Assembly: GCA_934718275.1 (NCBI GenBank)
Contig: CAKUZD010000004.1
Span: 186,001-250,000, forward strand
DNA: 64,000 nt
From: an uncultured Candidatus Melainabacteria bacterium
GTDB lineage: Bacteria > Cyanobacteriota > Vampirovibrionia > Gastranaerophilales > Gastranaerophilaceae
Direction of reading: 5' to 3'
Translations under genes and position numbers: made by a program
Notes under the pieces: generated by a model
What the model was told of the DNA's origin: nothing
Seen by the model: only the letters and a program-made list of their open reading frames with translations
The model's database searches: none
Part shown: positions 24,636-32,534 of the stretch, piece after piece
How the letters are laid out: each line of letters begins with the position of its first letter
Position numbering within the stretch: the stretch's first letter is position 1

Positions 24636-25160
24636 ATGCCTAATTATTTACGCTATTATGTTGAAAATTCTATGGTTTTTATTACGGTTGTTACATATAA
24701 TCGACAACCTATATTGCTAGATAATATTGAAATTTTAAGACAATCAATAAGAGAATCTCGTTATAATTTTCAAATAATTGCAGGGGTGATTCTTCGAGAC
24801 CATTTTCATATTTTAATAAAGCCTGAGAATATAAGAGAATTACCTAAAATTGTGTTTTCAATTAAATACAGATTTTCAAAAAATATTGGCGGGGTAGGTA
24901 CCCCGCCCTACGACATAAAAAGAAAAGGTGAACGAAAAATTTGGCAAAGTAGATATTACGACCATATTATTCGAGATGAAAATGATTTACATAGGCACCT
25001 TGATTATATTCACTTTAACCCAATAAAGCATAATTATGTGAATAAAGTATTAAATTATCCTTATTCATCATTTGAAAAATTTGTAAAAATGGGATATTAT
25101 GATGAGGATTGGTGCAATTTTGAAAATAAAAATAAAATCAATGAATTAAATTATGAATAA
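24636..25160 (+). CDS. REP-associated tyrosine transposase (RAYT, Y1/HUH family)
   Basis: 174 residues of the TnpA-REP type. The HUH motif is ILRDHFHILIKP (H56, H58). The later block IWQSRYYDHIIRDENDLHRHLDYIHFNPIKH is characteristic of RAYTs and holds the candidate catalytic tyrosine region. RAYTs recognise and process short palindromes (REPs) dispersed through the genome and are usually single-copy and domesticated. Here direct palindromes flank the gene, and one lies inside the frame (codons about 85-92, GGVGTPPY), in the linker where such proteins vary in length. Intact frame. Confidence 0.92.
   Translation: MPNYLRYYVENSMVFITVVTYNRQPILLDNIEILRQSIRESRYNFQIIAGVILRDHFHILIKPENIRELPKIVFSIKYRFSKNIGGVGTPPYDIKRKGERKIWQSRYYDHIIRDENDLHRHLDYIHFNPIKHNYVNKVLNYPYSSFEKFVKMGYYDEDWCNFENKNKINELNYE
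24888..24911. repeat. REP palindrome inside the RAYT coding sequence
   Basis: Arms GGCGGGGTA and TACCCCGCC around GG, then CTAC. This 24-nt block is the exact reverse complement of 25168-25191. Confidence 0.85.
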
Positions 25161-25167
25161 ATAATAG

Positions 25168-25191
25168 GTAGGGCGGGGTACCTACCCCGCC
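25168..25191. repeat. REP palindrome, downstream flank of RAYT
   Basis: GTAG then arms GGCGGGGTA and TACCCCGCC around CC, starting 7 nt after the RAYT stop. Exact inverted copy of the in-gene block. Confidence 0.85.
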
Positions 25192-25280
25192 ATCATAAAA
25201 AAATTAAAAAAAGAAATATTTTATTACTTAATATAAATCATAATTATTACTACATAATCATGATTTAGTATGTAGTGTAG

Positions 25281-25325
25281 TAGCACTTTTCTTCATCAGT
25301 TAGGGAGAGTAAGAGTGTGTAAATG
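25281..25325. repeat. Fragment of the array B/C repeat
   Basis: CTTCATCAGTTAGGGAGAGT and following bases match the CTCTTCCTCAGTTAGGGAGAG portion of the 73-nt unit at 30168-30241 and 46610-46682. The rest of the 25197-25382 gap is AT-rich with no other signal. Confidence 0.6.
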
Positions 25326-25382
25326 GGTGAATTAAATATATCAAAGTTTTATTGTATTCTTATTAACTTTGTTTAGTAAGAA

Positions 25383-25901
25383 TTAATAATAATAGTAGTA
25401 ATTGTTATGTCTAATTGTTCCATCCAATCTTACATTTTGTTGTACAGTTCCACTGTGGTTAACATTAACCTGTACTGGTTGTCTTAATGCCTCTGCCATA
25501 TTATTCATCGCTTGATTTTGTCTTATAACTTGTAACTTTTGATAATATTCTTCACGAGATTTGTCACAAATTGGATCATATTGTGGAGTATAGTGATTGG
25601 CAATATTAGAATTATAATTGTTTAAGTTATAGTTGTCATATCGTATTTTAGCAGCACAATACTTTTCTGCATATTGTTCAAATGTCCCATCACAAGATTC
25701 ATTATATTCTGGAACTCCAAAGTTTGTCCCCCAATAATGGTAATAAACTTTTTTTCTAGCATCACACTTGCATTGTAGCTGTACAGAAGAAGGTTGGAAA
25801 TTTATGCATTTACTGTGGCAAGGTTTTCGATTACAATCTAAAGCCCAAACTGGTAATGCCAAAATTAATAAAGATGTAATAATAAATATTTTTTTATTCA
25901 T
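25383..25901 (-). CDS. Exported cysteine-rich protein with tyrosine tail
   Basis: 172 residues. A signal peptide (MNKKIFIITSLLILALPVWA) is followed by eight or nine cysteines in the first 75 mature residues (CNRKPCHSKCINF, CKCDARK, SCDGTF, YCAAK), which suggests disulphides. A glutamine/asparagine-rich part follows and the protein ends in NNYYYYY. AGGAGACTACTAA precedes ATG. It follows the 58-residue membrane protein at 25913 by 11 nt in the same direction. No family recognised. Confidence 0.75.
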   Translation of the reverse strand: MNKKIFIITSLLILALPVWALDCNRKPCHSKCINFQPSSVQLQCKCDARKKVYYHYWGTNFGVPEYNESCDGTFEQYAEKYCAAKIRYDNYNLNNYNSNIANHYTPQYDPICDKSREEYYQKLQVIRQNQAMNNMAEALRQPVQVNVNHSGTVQQNVRLDGTIRHNNYYYYY

Positions 25902-25912
25902 TTAGTAGTCTC

Positions 25913-26089
25913 CTAATTTGTTTGTTCATTTTCTCCATATAAAAATTTGGAATAGGCAACCAAAATATACGGTATAATGTTTAAAATAGAAATAATAACG
26001 CTAAGAGTAAATATAAAAAATGGAAAAAGAAAATAACCCAAAATATATAAAAAGAAAAGTATAGCAAAAAAACTAATAAATACTTCCAT
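25913..26089 (-). CDS. Small two-helix membrane protein (58 aa)
   Basis: ATG 26087-26089 with AAGGATATT before it opens a frame of 58 codons ending TAG 25913-25915. The product is almost entirely hydrophobic (FFAILFFLYILGYFLFPFFI, LSVIISILNIIPYILVAY) with a polar tail GENEQTN, i.e. two membrane helices. It precedes the cysteine-rich exported gene by 11 nt, so the two are likely one transcript. Confidence 0.65.
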   Translation of the reverse strand: MEVFISFFAILFFLYILGYFLFPFFIFTLSVIISILNIIPYILVAYSKFLYGENEQTN

Positions 26090-26211
26090 AATATCCTTAT
26101 AATAAAAGTGTTATCTATAACACATTATGGATTATAAAGTGTATTTTGTCAAGTGCTAAATTGGACAAATTTATCACAAAATTTTATATATGTTGATAAA
26201 AAGGTTACATT

Positions 26212-26538
26212 ATGCAGACAGATGAAGTTATTAAAAAGAATATTGGAGCAATTATAAGAGCAAGTAGAAAACGTCATGGTTTAACACAATATGCATTAGC
26301 AGAAAAAATTGATATGGATGAAAAGCAACTATCAAGATTGGAAGCAGGAAAACATTTCCCAACTTTAAAAACATTACTTGCTATTACAGATGTTTTAGGG
26401 ATGCATCTTGCTGATTTTGATAATATGCAGGATTTAAAAGATCCTAATTTTTATGATTTAGTTGAGATATTGAGAACAGCAACTCCAAAAGAGTTAAAGA
26501 AATATTTATCAATAATTAAAATAATAAAAGAAAAATAA
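26212..26538 (+). CDS. XRE-family helix-turn-helix regulator
   Basis: 108 residues. A lambda-repressor-like HTH spans about 12-66: IGAIIRASRKRHGLTQYALAEKIDMDEKQLSRLEAGKHF shows both helices and the usual LT-Q-LA-...-SRLE pattern (quoted in separated parts of at most 20: RKRHGLTQYALAEKI, DEKQLSRLEAGKHFP). A short C-terminal helix ends the protein, with no sensor domain. AAAAAGG precedes ATG. The target is unknown; the divergent 25913/25383 genes are candidates because their start regions lie within about 120 nt. Confidence 0.85.
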   Translation: MQTDEVIKKNIGAIIRASRKRHGLTQYALAEKIDMDEKQLSRLEAGKHFPTLKTLLAITDVLGMHLADFDNMQDLKDPNFYDLVEILRTATPKELKKYLSIIKIIKEK

Positions 26539-26612
26539 TTTTTTGAAAAACTTTTAATTTTGTAGTAAAGTATCAATACTTTTTACTAATAAAAACTGAG
26601 AAGGTGTGGGAT

Positions 26613-28634
26613 ATGTCAGTTATTGATTTGCGAAATAATAATGAAGTGAATAAGGATAAAATAAAAAATACGATTAATTTTTTAAAAAACGAAATTAATA
26701 AAGCAAACTACAAATATTATGTAGAAGATAATCCGTCTATCAGTGATTATGAATATGATAAAATGTTTGCTGAATTAAAAAAATTAGAGAGCGAAAATCC
26801 GCTTTTTGTTACGCCCGACAGCCCGACACAAAGAGTTGGTTCTGTTAGTGAAAAATTCTTTCCGTATAAGCATAAATATAGACTTTATAGTCTTGATAAT
26901 ACTTATGATTATGAAGATTTGGAAGGTGATTGGTATAAAAAAATTGTTAAAGAATATGGTGAGCAAGAATTAGTTTGTGAACTTAAAATTGATGGGCTTG
27001 CTATGGCTTTGACTTATGAAAATGGGATTTTTGTCCGTGGCGTAACTCGAGGTGATGGAATTACAGGCGAAGATATAACAAATAATTTAAAAACTGTTAA
27101 GGCTATTCCTTTGAAACTTTTTGAACCTGTTAGTGTAGAAGTACGTGGCGAGGTTTACATGCCTAAAGAAGCTTTTGAGAAACTTAATAAAGAAAACTTA
27201 GCGAAAGGTGAAAAACTTTTTGCTAATCCGAGAAATGCTGCAGCAGGTTCAATTCGTCAACTTGATAGCAAAGTGACCGCTCAAAGAGATTTGTCTATGT
27301 TTTGTTATACGGCAATTTTTACGGATGGTGTAAAAGATGTTCCAAAAACCCACTATGAAAGTCTTATGTATTTGAAAAAGCTTGGTTTTAAGGTTAATCC
27401 TAATATCAGACTTTGTAAAAATGCAAAAGAAGCTGTTGAATATTGCAAAGAGTGGGATGAAAAACGTTTTGGGCTTGATTATGCAACAGATGGCGTAGTT
27501 ATAAAAGTGAATGATATTCTTGTTCAACAAGAAATGGGGTTTACTTCTCGTGCACCTAAATGGGCTACTGCATTTAAGTTTCCGCCTGAGGAAGTTACAA
27601 CAAAACTTATTGCAATTGAAGAAAGTGTTGGTAAAACAGGTGCAATTACCCCTGTTGCGATATTGGAACCTGTTCAACTTGGAGGAAGTACTGTTGCTCG
27701 CGCAAGTTTGCATAATTTTGACGAAGTTGGGAGACTTGATGTAAGAATTGGTGACAGAGTTTATATTAAAAAAGCAGCCGAAATTATTCCCAAGGTTGTT
27801 AAAGTAATTGAAGACGAAGAACACTACAATTTGCCGGAATATGCACCTCCTGAATTTTGTCCATCTTGCCATTCCAAATTGACAACTCATGAGGACGAAG
27901 TAAATTTATATTGCGATAATCCTGATTGCCATGCAAAAAGATGCGCAAAGATTGAATATTGGGTTTCTAAAGATGCTATGGATATAGATAAAATCGGACC
28001 TTCAATAATAGAACAGCTTTACACAAAAGGTTTTATAAAAACTCCTGTAGATTTGTACAAGTTGAATATGCAGGATTTTATGCAACTTGATTTGGTTAAA
28101 GAAAAGTCGGCATTTAATATGTTTAATGCAATTCAAGAAAGCAAAAATCGTTCTTTGGCACGCTTTTTGACTGCTTTTACGGTAAGAAATGTCGGCAAGG
28201 AAACAGCAGGTGTTTTAGCAAATGAATTTGGAACATTAGAGAATATTCGAAATGCTTCGATTGAAGAATTATCAAGTGTTGAAGGTGTTGGAGAAATTAT
28301 AGCTAAAGATATTTATGATTTCTTTAGAAAACCTGAAACAATTCAGATGTTAGGAGAATTAAAAGAACTTGGAATTGAGCCTGCTCCCCCAACTCAAAAT
28401 GTTTCTGATAAATTTAAGGGGAAAACTTTTGTATTGACGGGAACGTTACAAAATATGACGAGAGATGAAGCTTCTGAAAAAATAAAAATGTTAGGTGGAA
28501 AGACTTCGTCATCGGTGTCCAAGAACACGTCTTATTTGGTTGCAGGTGAAAAGGCCGGTTCAAAATTAGACAAAGCAGAAAAATTAGGTGTTATAATATT
28601 GACAGAAAATGATTTTCTGAACATGATAGAGTAA
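26613..28634 (+). CDS. ligA: NAD-dependent DNA ligase LigA
   Basis: 673 residues with all LigA domains: Ia domain (YYVEDNPSISDYEYD), adenylation domain with nucleophile K125 in CELKIDGLA, OB fold (VGKTGAITPVAILEPV), four-cysteine zinc finger (CPSCHSKL ... CDNPDCHAKRC), helix-hairpin-helix repeats and a C-terminal BRCT domain (FKGKTFVLTGTLQNMTRDEA). It seals nicks during replication and repair using NAD. I start at ATG 26613 because AGAAGG (26597-26602) is too close to the GTG at 26604. Confidence 0.96.
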   Translation: MSVIDLRNNNEVNKDKIKNTINFLKNEINKANYKYYVEDNPSISDYEYDKMFAELKKLESENPLFVTPDSPTQRVGSVSEKFFPYKHKYRLYSLDNTYDYEDLEGDWYKKIVKEYGEQELVCELKIDGLAMALTYENGIFVRGVTRGDGITGEDITNNLKTVKAIPLKLFEPVSVEVRGEVYMPKEAFEKLNKENLAKGEKLFANPRNAAAGSIRQLDSKVTAQRDLSMFCYTAIFTDGVKDVPKTHYESLMYLKKLGFKVNPNIRLCKNAKEAVEYCKEWDEKRFGLDYATDGVVIKVNDILVQQEMGFTSRAPKWATAFKFPPEEVTTKLIAIEESVGKTGAITPVAILEPVQLGGSTVARASLHNFDEVGRLDVRIGDRVYIKKAAEIIPKVVKVIEDEEHYNLPEYAPPEFCPSCHSKLTTHEDEVNLYCDNPDCHAKRCAKIEYWVSKDAMDIDKIGPSIIEQLYTKGFIKTPVDLYKLNMQDFMQLDLVKEKSAFNMFNAIQESKNRSLARFLTAFTVRNVGKETAGVLANEFGTLENIRNASIEELSSVEGVGEIIAKDIYDFFRKPETIQMLGELKELGIEPAPPTQNVSDKFKGKTFVLTGTLQNMTRDEASEKIKMLGGKTSSSVSKNTSYLVAGEKAGSKLDKAEKLGVIILTENDFLNMIE

Positions 28635-28651
28635 AAGGAAGTGCAAAATAT

Positions 28652-29098
28652 ATGAAAAAAGGACCAAGAGTTATTCAAATATCAGGACTTAGGGGAATAT
28701 GTATGGTAATTTTTATCGGAGTTTGTTTAGCTGCCGGATTTATTGCTTTCCCTGCGATTTGTGCTATGAAAATATGGAATTACGCTGCCGGTTATGCGCC
28801 TTTACCACTGATTAATTTTTATCAGGGTTTGATGCTATGGGCGATTGTAGCCATTTCCGGTTTTATAATTAATGATAAAAAAAAGTTTGTTGTAGAATTT
28901 AAATCTCCCGAGCAATTGAGCGAAAAAGATATGCAAAAATTGCTTGAACGTATTAAAGTTCATTCACAAACTCAGGCTTTAAATTCAATGATTTTAAAAT
29001 CTGCGGATATCAAGTCTGTAAAAGAGCTTAAAGAAACTAAAAAAACTGAAGAAATTAAAAATACAGAAGAAAAGAAATCAGAAAAGGAGAATGTATGA
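28652..29098 (+). CDS. Two-helix membrane protein with charged tail
   Basis: 148 residues: two membrane segments (about 17-38 and 56-74), then a charged helix and a lysine/glutamate repeat tail (KELKETKKTEEIKNTEEKK). It lies 17 nt after ligA and overlaps the SIMPL gene by 4 nt (ATGA), so ligA, this gene and the next form one operon. No family recognised. Confidence 0.75.
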   Translation: MKKGPRVIQISGLRGICMVIFIGVCLAAGFIAFPAICAMKIWNYAAGYAPLPLINFYQGLMLWAIVAISGFIINDKKKFVVEFKSPEQLSEKDMQKLLERIKVHSQTQALNSMILKSADIKSVKELKETKKTEEIKNTEEKKSEKENV

Positions 29099-29832
29099 AA
29101 AAATTTATAATTCCCGTTGCTATTATTGGTTTGGTATTAGCATGTACTTCTGTTCAAGCAATTTCAGAAGCGGTTGAAAGGGGTTATATCTCTGTTAATA
29201 CAAGTGCAAATGCGGAGTTAGCGCCGGATGTTGCAGAGGTTTCTGTTGCTATTAAAACTTATGATTCAAAGTCAATGCAAAAAGCTACTTTACAAAATAA
29301 AGAAATTTCCGAACAAGTGATTTCTACATTGAAATCAATGATAGATTCTTCAAAAGGAGATTATATAAAAACATCTGATTTTAGTGCTACACCTATTTAT
29401 TCTTATTCGGGAAATAAAAGAAATTTTGATAAATATCAAGTTTCAAATTCAGTAGTAGTTCATACAAAATCTATTGATAAAATTGGTCTAATGATAGATA
29501 AAGCTATTTCTTTAGGGGCAACTGACGTAAATAGTTTAAATTTTTCTGTTTCTAATTATGAGACACAATGTAACGACTTGTTGACAATTGCTGCTAAAAA
29601 GGCTTCTGCTAGAGCGAATGCCGTTGCTAAAACAGTTCCAACAACTATTGCCGGTTTAAGAACAATGGATGTAAGTTGCAGTACAAGTAATTCTTTTCGA
29701 CCACAGTATAGAATGTTAATGTCAAATAAGGCTATGGCAGCTGATTCTGAAGCTGTGGGTGCATCTACAACTATTGAAAGCGGAGTTATTAAAGTTTTTG
29801 CAAATGTTAGTGCAACATATTTTGTTAAATAG
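29095..29832 (+). CDS. SIMPL-domain (DUF541) exported protein
   Basis: 245 residues. A signal peptide (MKKFIIPVAIIGLVLACTSVQA) precedes a SIMPL domain: GYISVNTSANAELAPDVAEV, SDFSATPIYSYSGNKR, YQVSNSVVVHTKSIDKIG, AAKKASARANAVAKTVPTTI. Family members are periplasmic or secreted; functions are poorly defined, with oxidative-stress and scaffold roles reported. C-terminal FANVSATYFVK is typical. Confidence 0.88.
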   Translation: MKKFIIPVAIIGLVLACTSVQAISEAVERGYISVNTSANAELAPDVAEVSVAIKTYDSKSMQKATLQNKEISEQVISTLKSMIDSSKGDYIKTSDFSATPIYSYSGNKRNFDKYQVSNSVVVHTKSIDKIGLMIDKAISLGATDVNSLNFSVSNYETQCNDLLTIAAKKASARANAVAKTVPTTIAGLRTMDVSCSTSNSFRPQYRMLMSNKAMAADSEAVGASTTIESGVIKVFANVSATYFVK

Positions 29833-29885
29833 TTTTAGATAGGTGTTAAGTTGCGAGCTTCGTGTAGTGGAGAACTAATAGTTTC

Positions 29886-29961
29886 GTCATGTTGAGGTGA
29901 AGCCGAAACATCGCATGGTTGGTGAAATGTTTAGTAGATTCTTTGCTCCGCTCAGAATGAC
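29886..29961. repeat. Double-hairpin repeat unit
   Basis: GTCATGTTGAGGTGAAGCCG arm facing a CTCAGAATGAC arm; inverted relative of 7803-7878. Inner stem GGT-GAA-GCC with one T-G wobble. Confidence 0.8.
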
Positions 29962-29973
29962 GGAGTCTTGTAG

Positions 29974-29994
29974 GGTGGTGGTACCTACCCCGCC
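29974..29994. repeat. REP-like palindrome
   Basis: GGTGGTGGTA-CC-TACCCCGCC-type sequence preceded by TGTAG and followed by AATATTG. The right arm equals that of the RAYT-flanking palindromes. Confidence 0.7.
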
Positions 29995-30084
29995 AATATT
30001 GGGTATTTAATAAGCTGGATTGTTTCGCTATCGCTCACAATGACGTAATTAATTTTTTGTCTTAATAGAACGAGGGAAATTTCT

Positions 30085-30161
30085 GTCATGTTGAGGCGGA
30101 GCCGAAACATCGCATGGCTGGTAAAATGTTTTAGGAGATTCTTCGCTTTGCTCAGAATGAC
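30085..30161. repeat. Double-hairpin repeat unit
   Basis: GTCATGTTGAGGCGGAGCCG arm (inner stem GGC-GGA-GCC) facing CTCAGAATGAC. The inner stem differs from that at 7.8 kb (GGT-ACC) by paired changes. Confidence 0.8.
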
Positions 30162-30167
30162 GAAGGT

Positions 30168-30241
30168 CGTCACTCTGAACTTGATTCAGAGTCTATTAAT
30201 TATTTCTCTTCCTCAGTTAGGGAGAGTTAGAGAGGGTAAAC
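30168..30241. repeat. 73-nt repeat with two hairpins
   Basis: CTCTGAA/TTCAGAG hairpin followed by a CTCTTCCT/AGGGAGAG hairpin. Near-identical copy at 46610-46682, fragment at 25281. Confidence 0.8.
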
Positions 30242-30344
30242 TACATAATATATAATTAATCAGCTAGATTGTTTCGCTATCGCTCACAATGACAGTAAAA
30301 CCTTATTGCCCTAACGTCTTGTTGTCTTATAGCCTTATTATAAA

Positions 30345-30560
30345 TACATCAGGCAGGCTCAATTGATAAACGGAGTAATCGAGTCTGCCTGTAATCCGCT
30401 ACTATGACTGAATAGTTTGCGGGTCAAATATATAAAGTTGTCATAAAAATAGCCGTTATAAACGGCCAATCTCATATTTGGTAAAAGGTTAGTGTGTGTA
30501 GGAGAAAATAAAGAAAAAGAAAATGGTTATACTCATGTATTCCACCAAATAGGATATCCG
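30345..30560 (+). ncRNA. Candidate structured RNA upstream of lptB
   Basis: Not explained by the repeats. Four stems can be drawn: CAGGCAGGCTC/GAGTCTGCCTG (30350-30360 with 30381-30391, 11 pairs, one G-U); CCGC/GCGG plus ACTAT/ATAGT (30396-30422); GCCGTT/AACGGC (30452-30466); and TATTTGGT/ACCAAATA (30475-30482 with 30544-30551) enclosing a purine-rich loop. No frame. It could be an ncRNA, a leader or a relic. It is not recognisably tmRNA, RNase P RNA, SRP RNA or a riboswitch class I know. Strand is a guess. Confidence 0.35.
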
Positions 30561-30636
30561 TAACATATATTGCTTATATAACTTAATATTTATTAACATC
30601 TGCTGCTTTAATTTTTATACTTTTTATACTTTTTAA

Positions 30637-30665
30637 TTGCAATAGATATTTTTTTAAAGTAAAAT
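30637..30665 (+). promoter_or_regulatory. lptB promoter
   Basis: TTGCAA (30637-30642), 17 nt, TAAAAT (30660-30665). Leader of about 20 nt with AAGGGG before the ATG. Confidence 0.65.
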
Positions 30666-30692
30666 ATTCTTATAAACAAAAAGGGGTATGGA

Positions 30693-31418
30693 ATGAGGAT
30701 TGAGGCTAAAAATCTGATAAAAATATACGGTGACAGAAGCGTTGTAAACGATGTATCTTTCGATATCAATAAAGGGGAAGTTGTTTGTCTTTTGGGACCG
30801 AATGGAGCCGGAAAAACTACAACATTTTATATGGTTGTAGGACTTGTGAAACCAAATAAGGGACATATTTTCTTGGATGGAGAGGATATTTCATGTTGGC
30901 CTATGAATGAGCGAGCTAAAGCAGGTATCGGATATCTGCCTCAAGAAGCTTCTATTTTTAGAAAACTTACTGTTGAAGATAATATAAAACTTGTTCTTGA
31001 AATGAATGAGAAACTAACTGTTAATGAGAAAAAAAGAAAGCTTGAAGAACTTTTAACAGAATTTGGAGTTCTGAAACTTCGTTCTTATGCTGCTGTATCG
31101 CTATCAGGCGGTGAAAGAAGAAGGGTTGAAATAGCAAGGGCGTTAGCTGCCAGCCCTGATTTTATGTTATTGGATGAACCATTTGCCGGTATTGACCCGA
31201 TTGCGATTGGTGATATTAAAGATAATATTAAAAAAATATCTAAAGAAAAAGGATTAGGCGTTTTAATTACTGACCACAATCCAAAGGCGACATTGTCAAT
31301 TACAGATAGAGCTTATGTTATCTTTGATGGTAAAATAAAAATTCAGGGTAAAAGTGTTGATGTTGCAAATGATCCTGTCGCAAAAGAATTTTATCTTGGA
31401 AAGGATTTTGCCTTATAA
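30693..31418 (+). CDS. lptB: LPS export ABC transporter ATPase LptB
   Basis: 241 residues. Walker A GPNGAGKTT, Q-loop YLPQEASIFRKLTVEDN (LptB-typical), signature LSGGERRRVEIARALA, Walker B FMLLDEPFAGIDPIA, H-loop ITDHN. LptB powers extraction of lipopolysaccharide from the inner membrane with LptF/LptG, so the cell should have an LPS outer membrane. The stop overlaps the permease start by one base (TAATG). Confidence 0.93.
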   Translation: MRIEAKNLIKIYGDRSVVNDVSFDINKGEVVCLLGPNGAGKTTTFYMVVGLVKPNKGHIFLDGEDISCWPMNERAKAGIGYLPQEASIFRKLTVEDNIKLVLEMNEKLTVNEKKRKLEELLTEFGVLKLRSYAAVSLSGGERRRVEIARALAASPDFMLLDEPFAGIDPIAIGDIKDNIKKISKEKGLGVLITDHNPKATLSITDRAYVIFDGKIKIQGKSVDVANDPVAKEFYLGKDFAL

Positions 31419-32533
31419 TGAAATTGCTGCCAAAGATATCTATTTATGACAAATATATTTTTACACAAGTTTTGATGGCTACGTTTGTTGCAATTCTATT
31501 ATTTACAGTAGTGTGGATTGCCCCTGAAATGCTTTTAAATACAATAAAAAAGACACTCGCCGGAGAATATGGTGTAAAAACTGCGGTATTAGTTCTTTTT
31601 TATGAGTTACCAAAAATCTTAGGTAAGGCTTTCCCTGTAGGTTTATTATTGGGAACTCTTTTTACATTTGATAAGCTAAGTAAGGATTCGGAACTGACTA
31701 TTTTTAGGGCTGTAGGCTTGTCTTTTCATAGGATAATTGCTCCTGTTTTGGCTTTGAGTTTAATTGTTACATGGTTGTGTTTTGCAACATGTGACAAGCT
31801 TATTCCATATTCCGTAAATAAATCAATTGCCTTAAAGGGTGGGTATATTTCTACCCAATATATTTACACTCAAAAAGACGAAAATGATGTTCCGAAAATG
31901 GCGGTTATTGTTTCTAAATTTGCAAAGGATACAATGTATAATGTTATTGTTCTTGATTTTTCTAAGAAACAATATTCTGATGTTCATCAATTGCAAAATA
32001 TTTTTTATGCTAAAACGGGAATGAATTTCCCTGATAGGTGGAAACTTTCGGATATTACGCAATATGAAATTTCAAATGATGGAATTTTTGTTGACATAAA
32101 CCATTTTAATTCAATGGATATTTTGCAAGGTGAAGCTGCTAAAAATGCTTTCACATTGATGACTTATTCGGTAAAAAAAGAGCGTGAGATTAATAATAGA
32201 GACTTACATAATTATATAAAGCTACTTAAAAAAGAGGGTTTAGACGAAGAATACAGATATATGCTAAATAAATATTTGCAAAGATTTTTCCATCCTTTTG
32301 TGTGTGTACTTTTAGCAATTATGGGAGCACTTTTAGGGTTTAGCAAACCTAGAGAACAAAGATTGGTCGGTTTTACGATTGCAATTGGAAGTATCTTTTT
32401 GTATTATATTACGCTTCCATTTTTCGATTTGTTGGCAGAAAAAGGGGTATTACATCCGTTTATAACAGCAATATTTCCGCCGTTCGCTTTTCTTTGTGCA
32501 ATTATAGCATTTTACAAATCAAAGGATTTATAA
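31418..32533 (+). CDS. LptF/LptG family permease
   Basis: 371 residues with the YjgP/YjgQ layout: two membrane helices near the N terminus and two to three at the C terminus (FVCVLLAIMGALLGFSKPRE, TIAIGSIFLYYITLPFF), with a periplasmic beta-jellyroll between (about 120-270). Partner of LptB. Only one permease gene is here; a second LptF/G may be elsewhere or the protein may work as a homodimer. One-base overlap with lptB and one-base gap to the next gene. Confidence 0.88.
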   Translation: MKLLPKISIYDKYIFTQVLMATFVAILLFTVVWIAPEMLLNTIKKTLAGEYGVKTAVLVLFYELPKILGKAFPVGLLLGTLFTFDKLSKDSELTIFRAVGLSFHRIIAPVLALSLIVTWLCFATCDKLIPYSVNKSIALKGGYISTQYIYTQKDENDVPKMAVIVSKFAKDTMYNVIVLDFSKKQYSDVHQLQNIFYAKTGMNFPDRWKLSDITQYEISNDGIFVDINHFNSMDILQGEAAKNAFTLMTYSVKKEREINNRDLHNYIKLLKKEGLDEEYRYMLNKYLQRFFHPFVCVLLAIMGALLGFSKPREQRLVGFTIAIGSIFLYYITLPFFDLLAEKGVLHPFITAIFPPFAFLCAIIAFYKSKDL

Positions 32534-32534
32534 T

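Larger units (their letters stand above)
29833..30345. repeat. Intergenic repeat array B
   Basis: Contains two 76/77-nt double-hairpin units (29886-29961 and 30085-30161), a REP-like palindrome (29974-29994), the 73-nt unit with two perfect short hairpins (30168-30241), two copies of the AGCTGGATTGTTTCGCTATC arm (about 30012 and 30262), and a closing TTATTGCCCTAACG stretch, which is the inverted relative of the opening of array A. No coding frame with start context. Confidence 0.8.

Noticed and set aside
29833..30345. CRISPR array
   Set aside because: Repeats are irregular, of several kinds, in both orientations, without uniform spacers, and no cas genes are present.
30345..30560. tmRNA, SRP RNA, RNase P RNA or 6S RNA
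   Set aside because: None of the conserved sequence blocks I know for these RNAs is present; the ATTCCACCA string near 30545 is not preceded by a T-arm.
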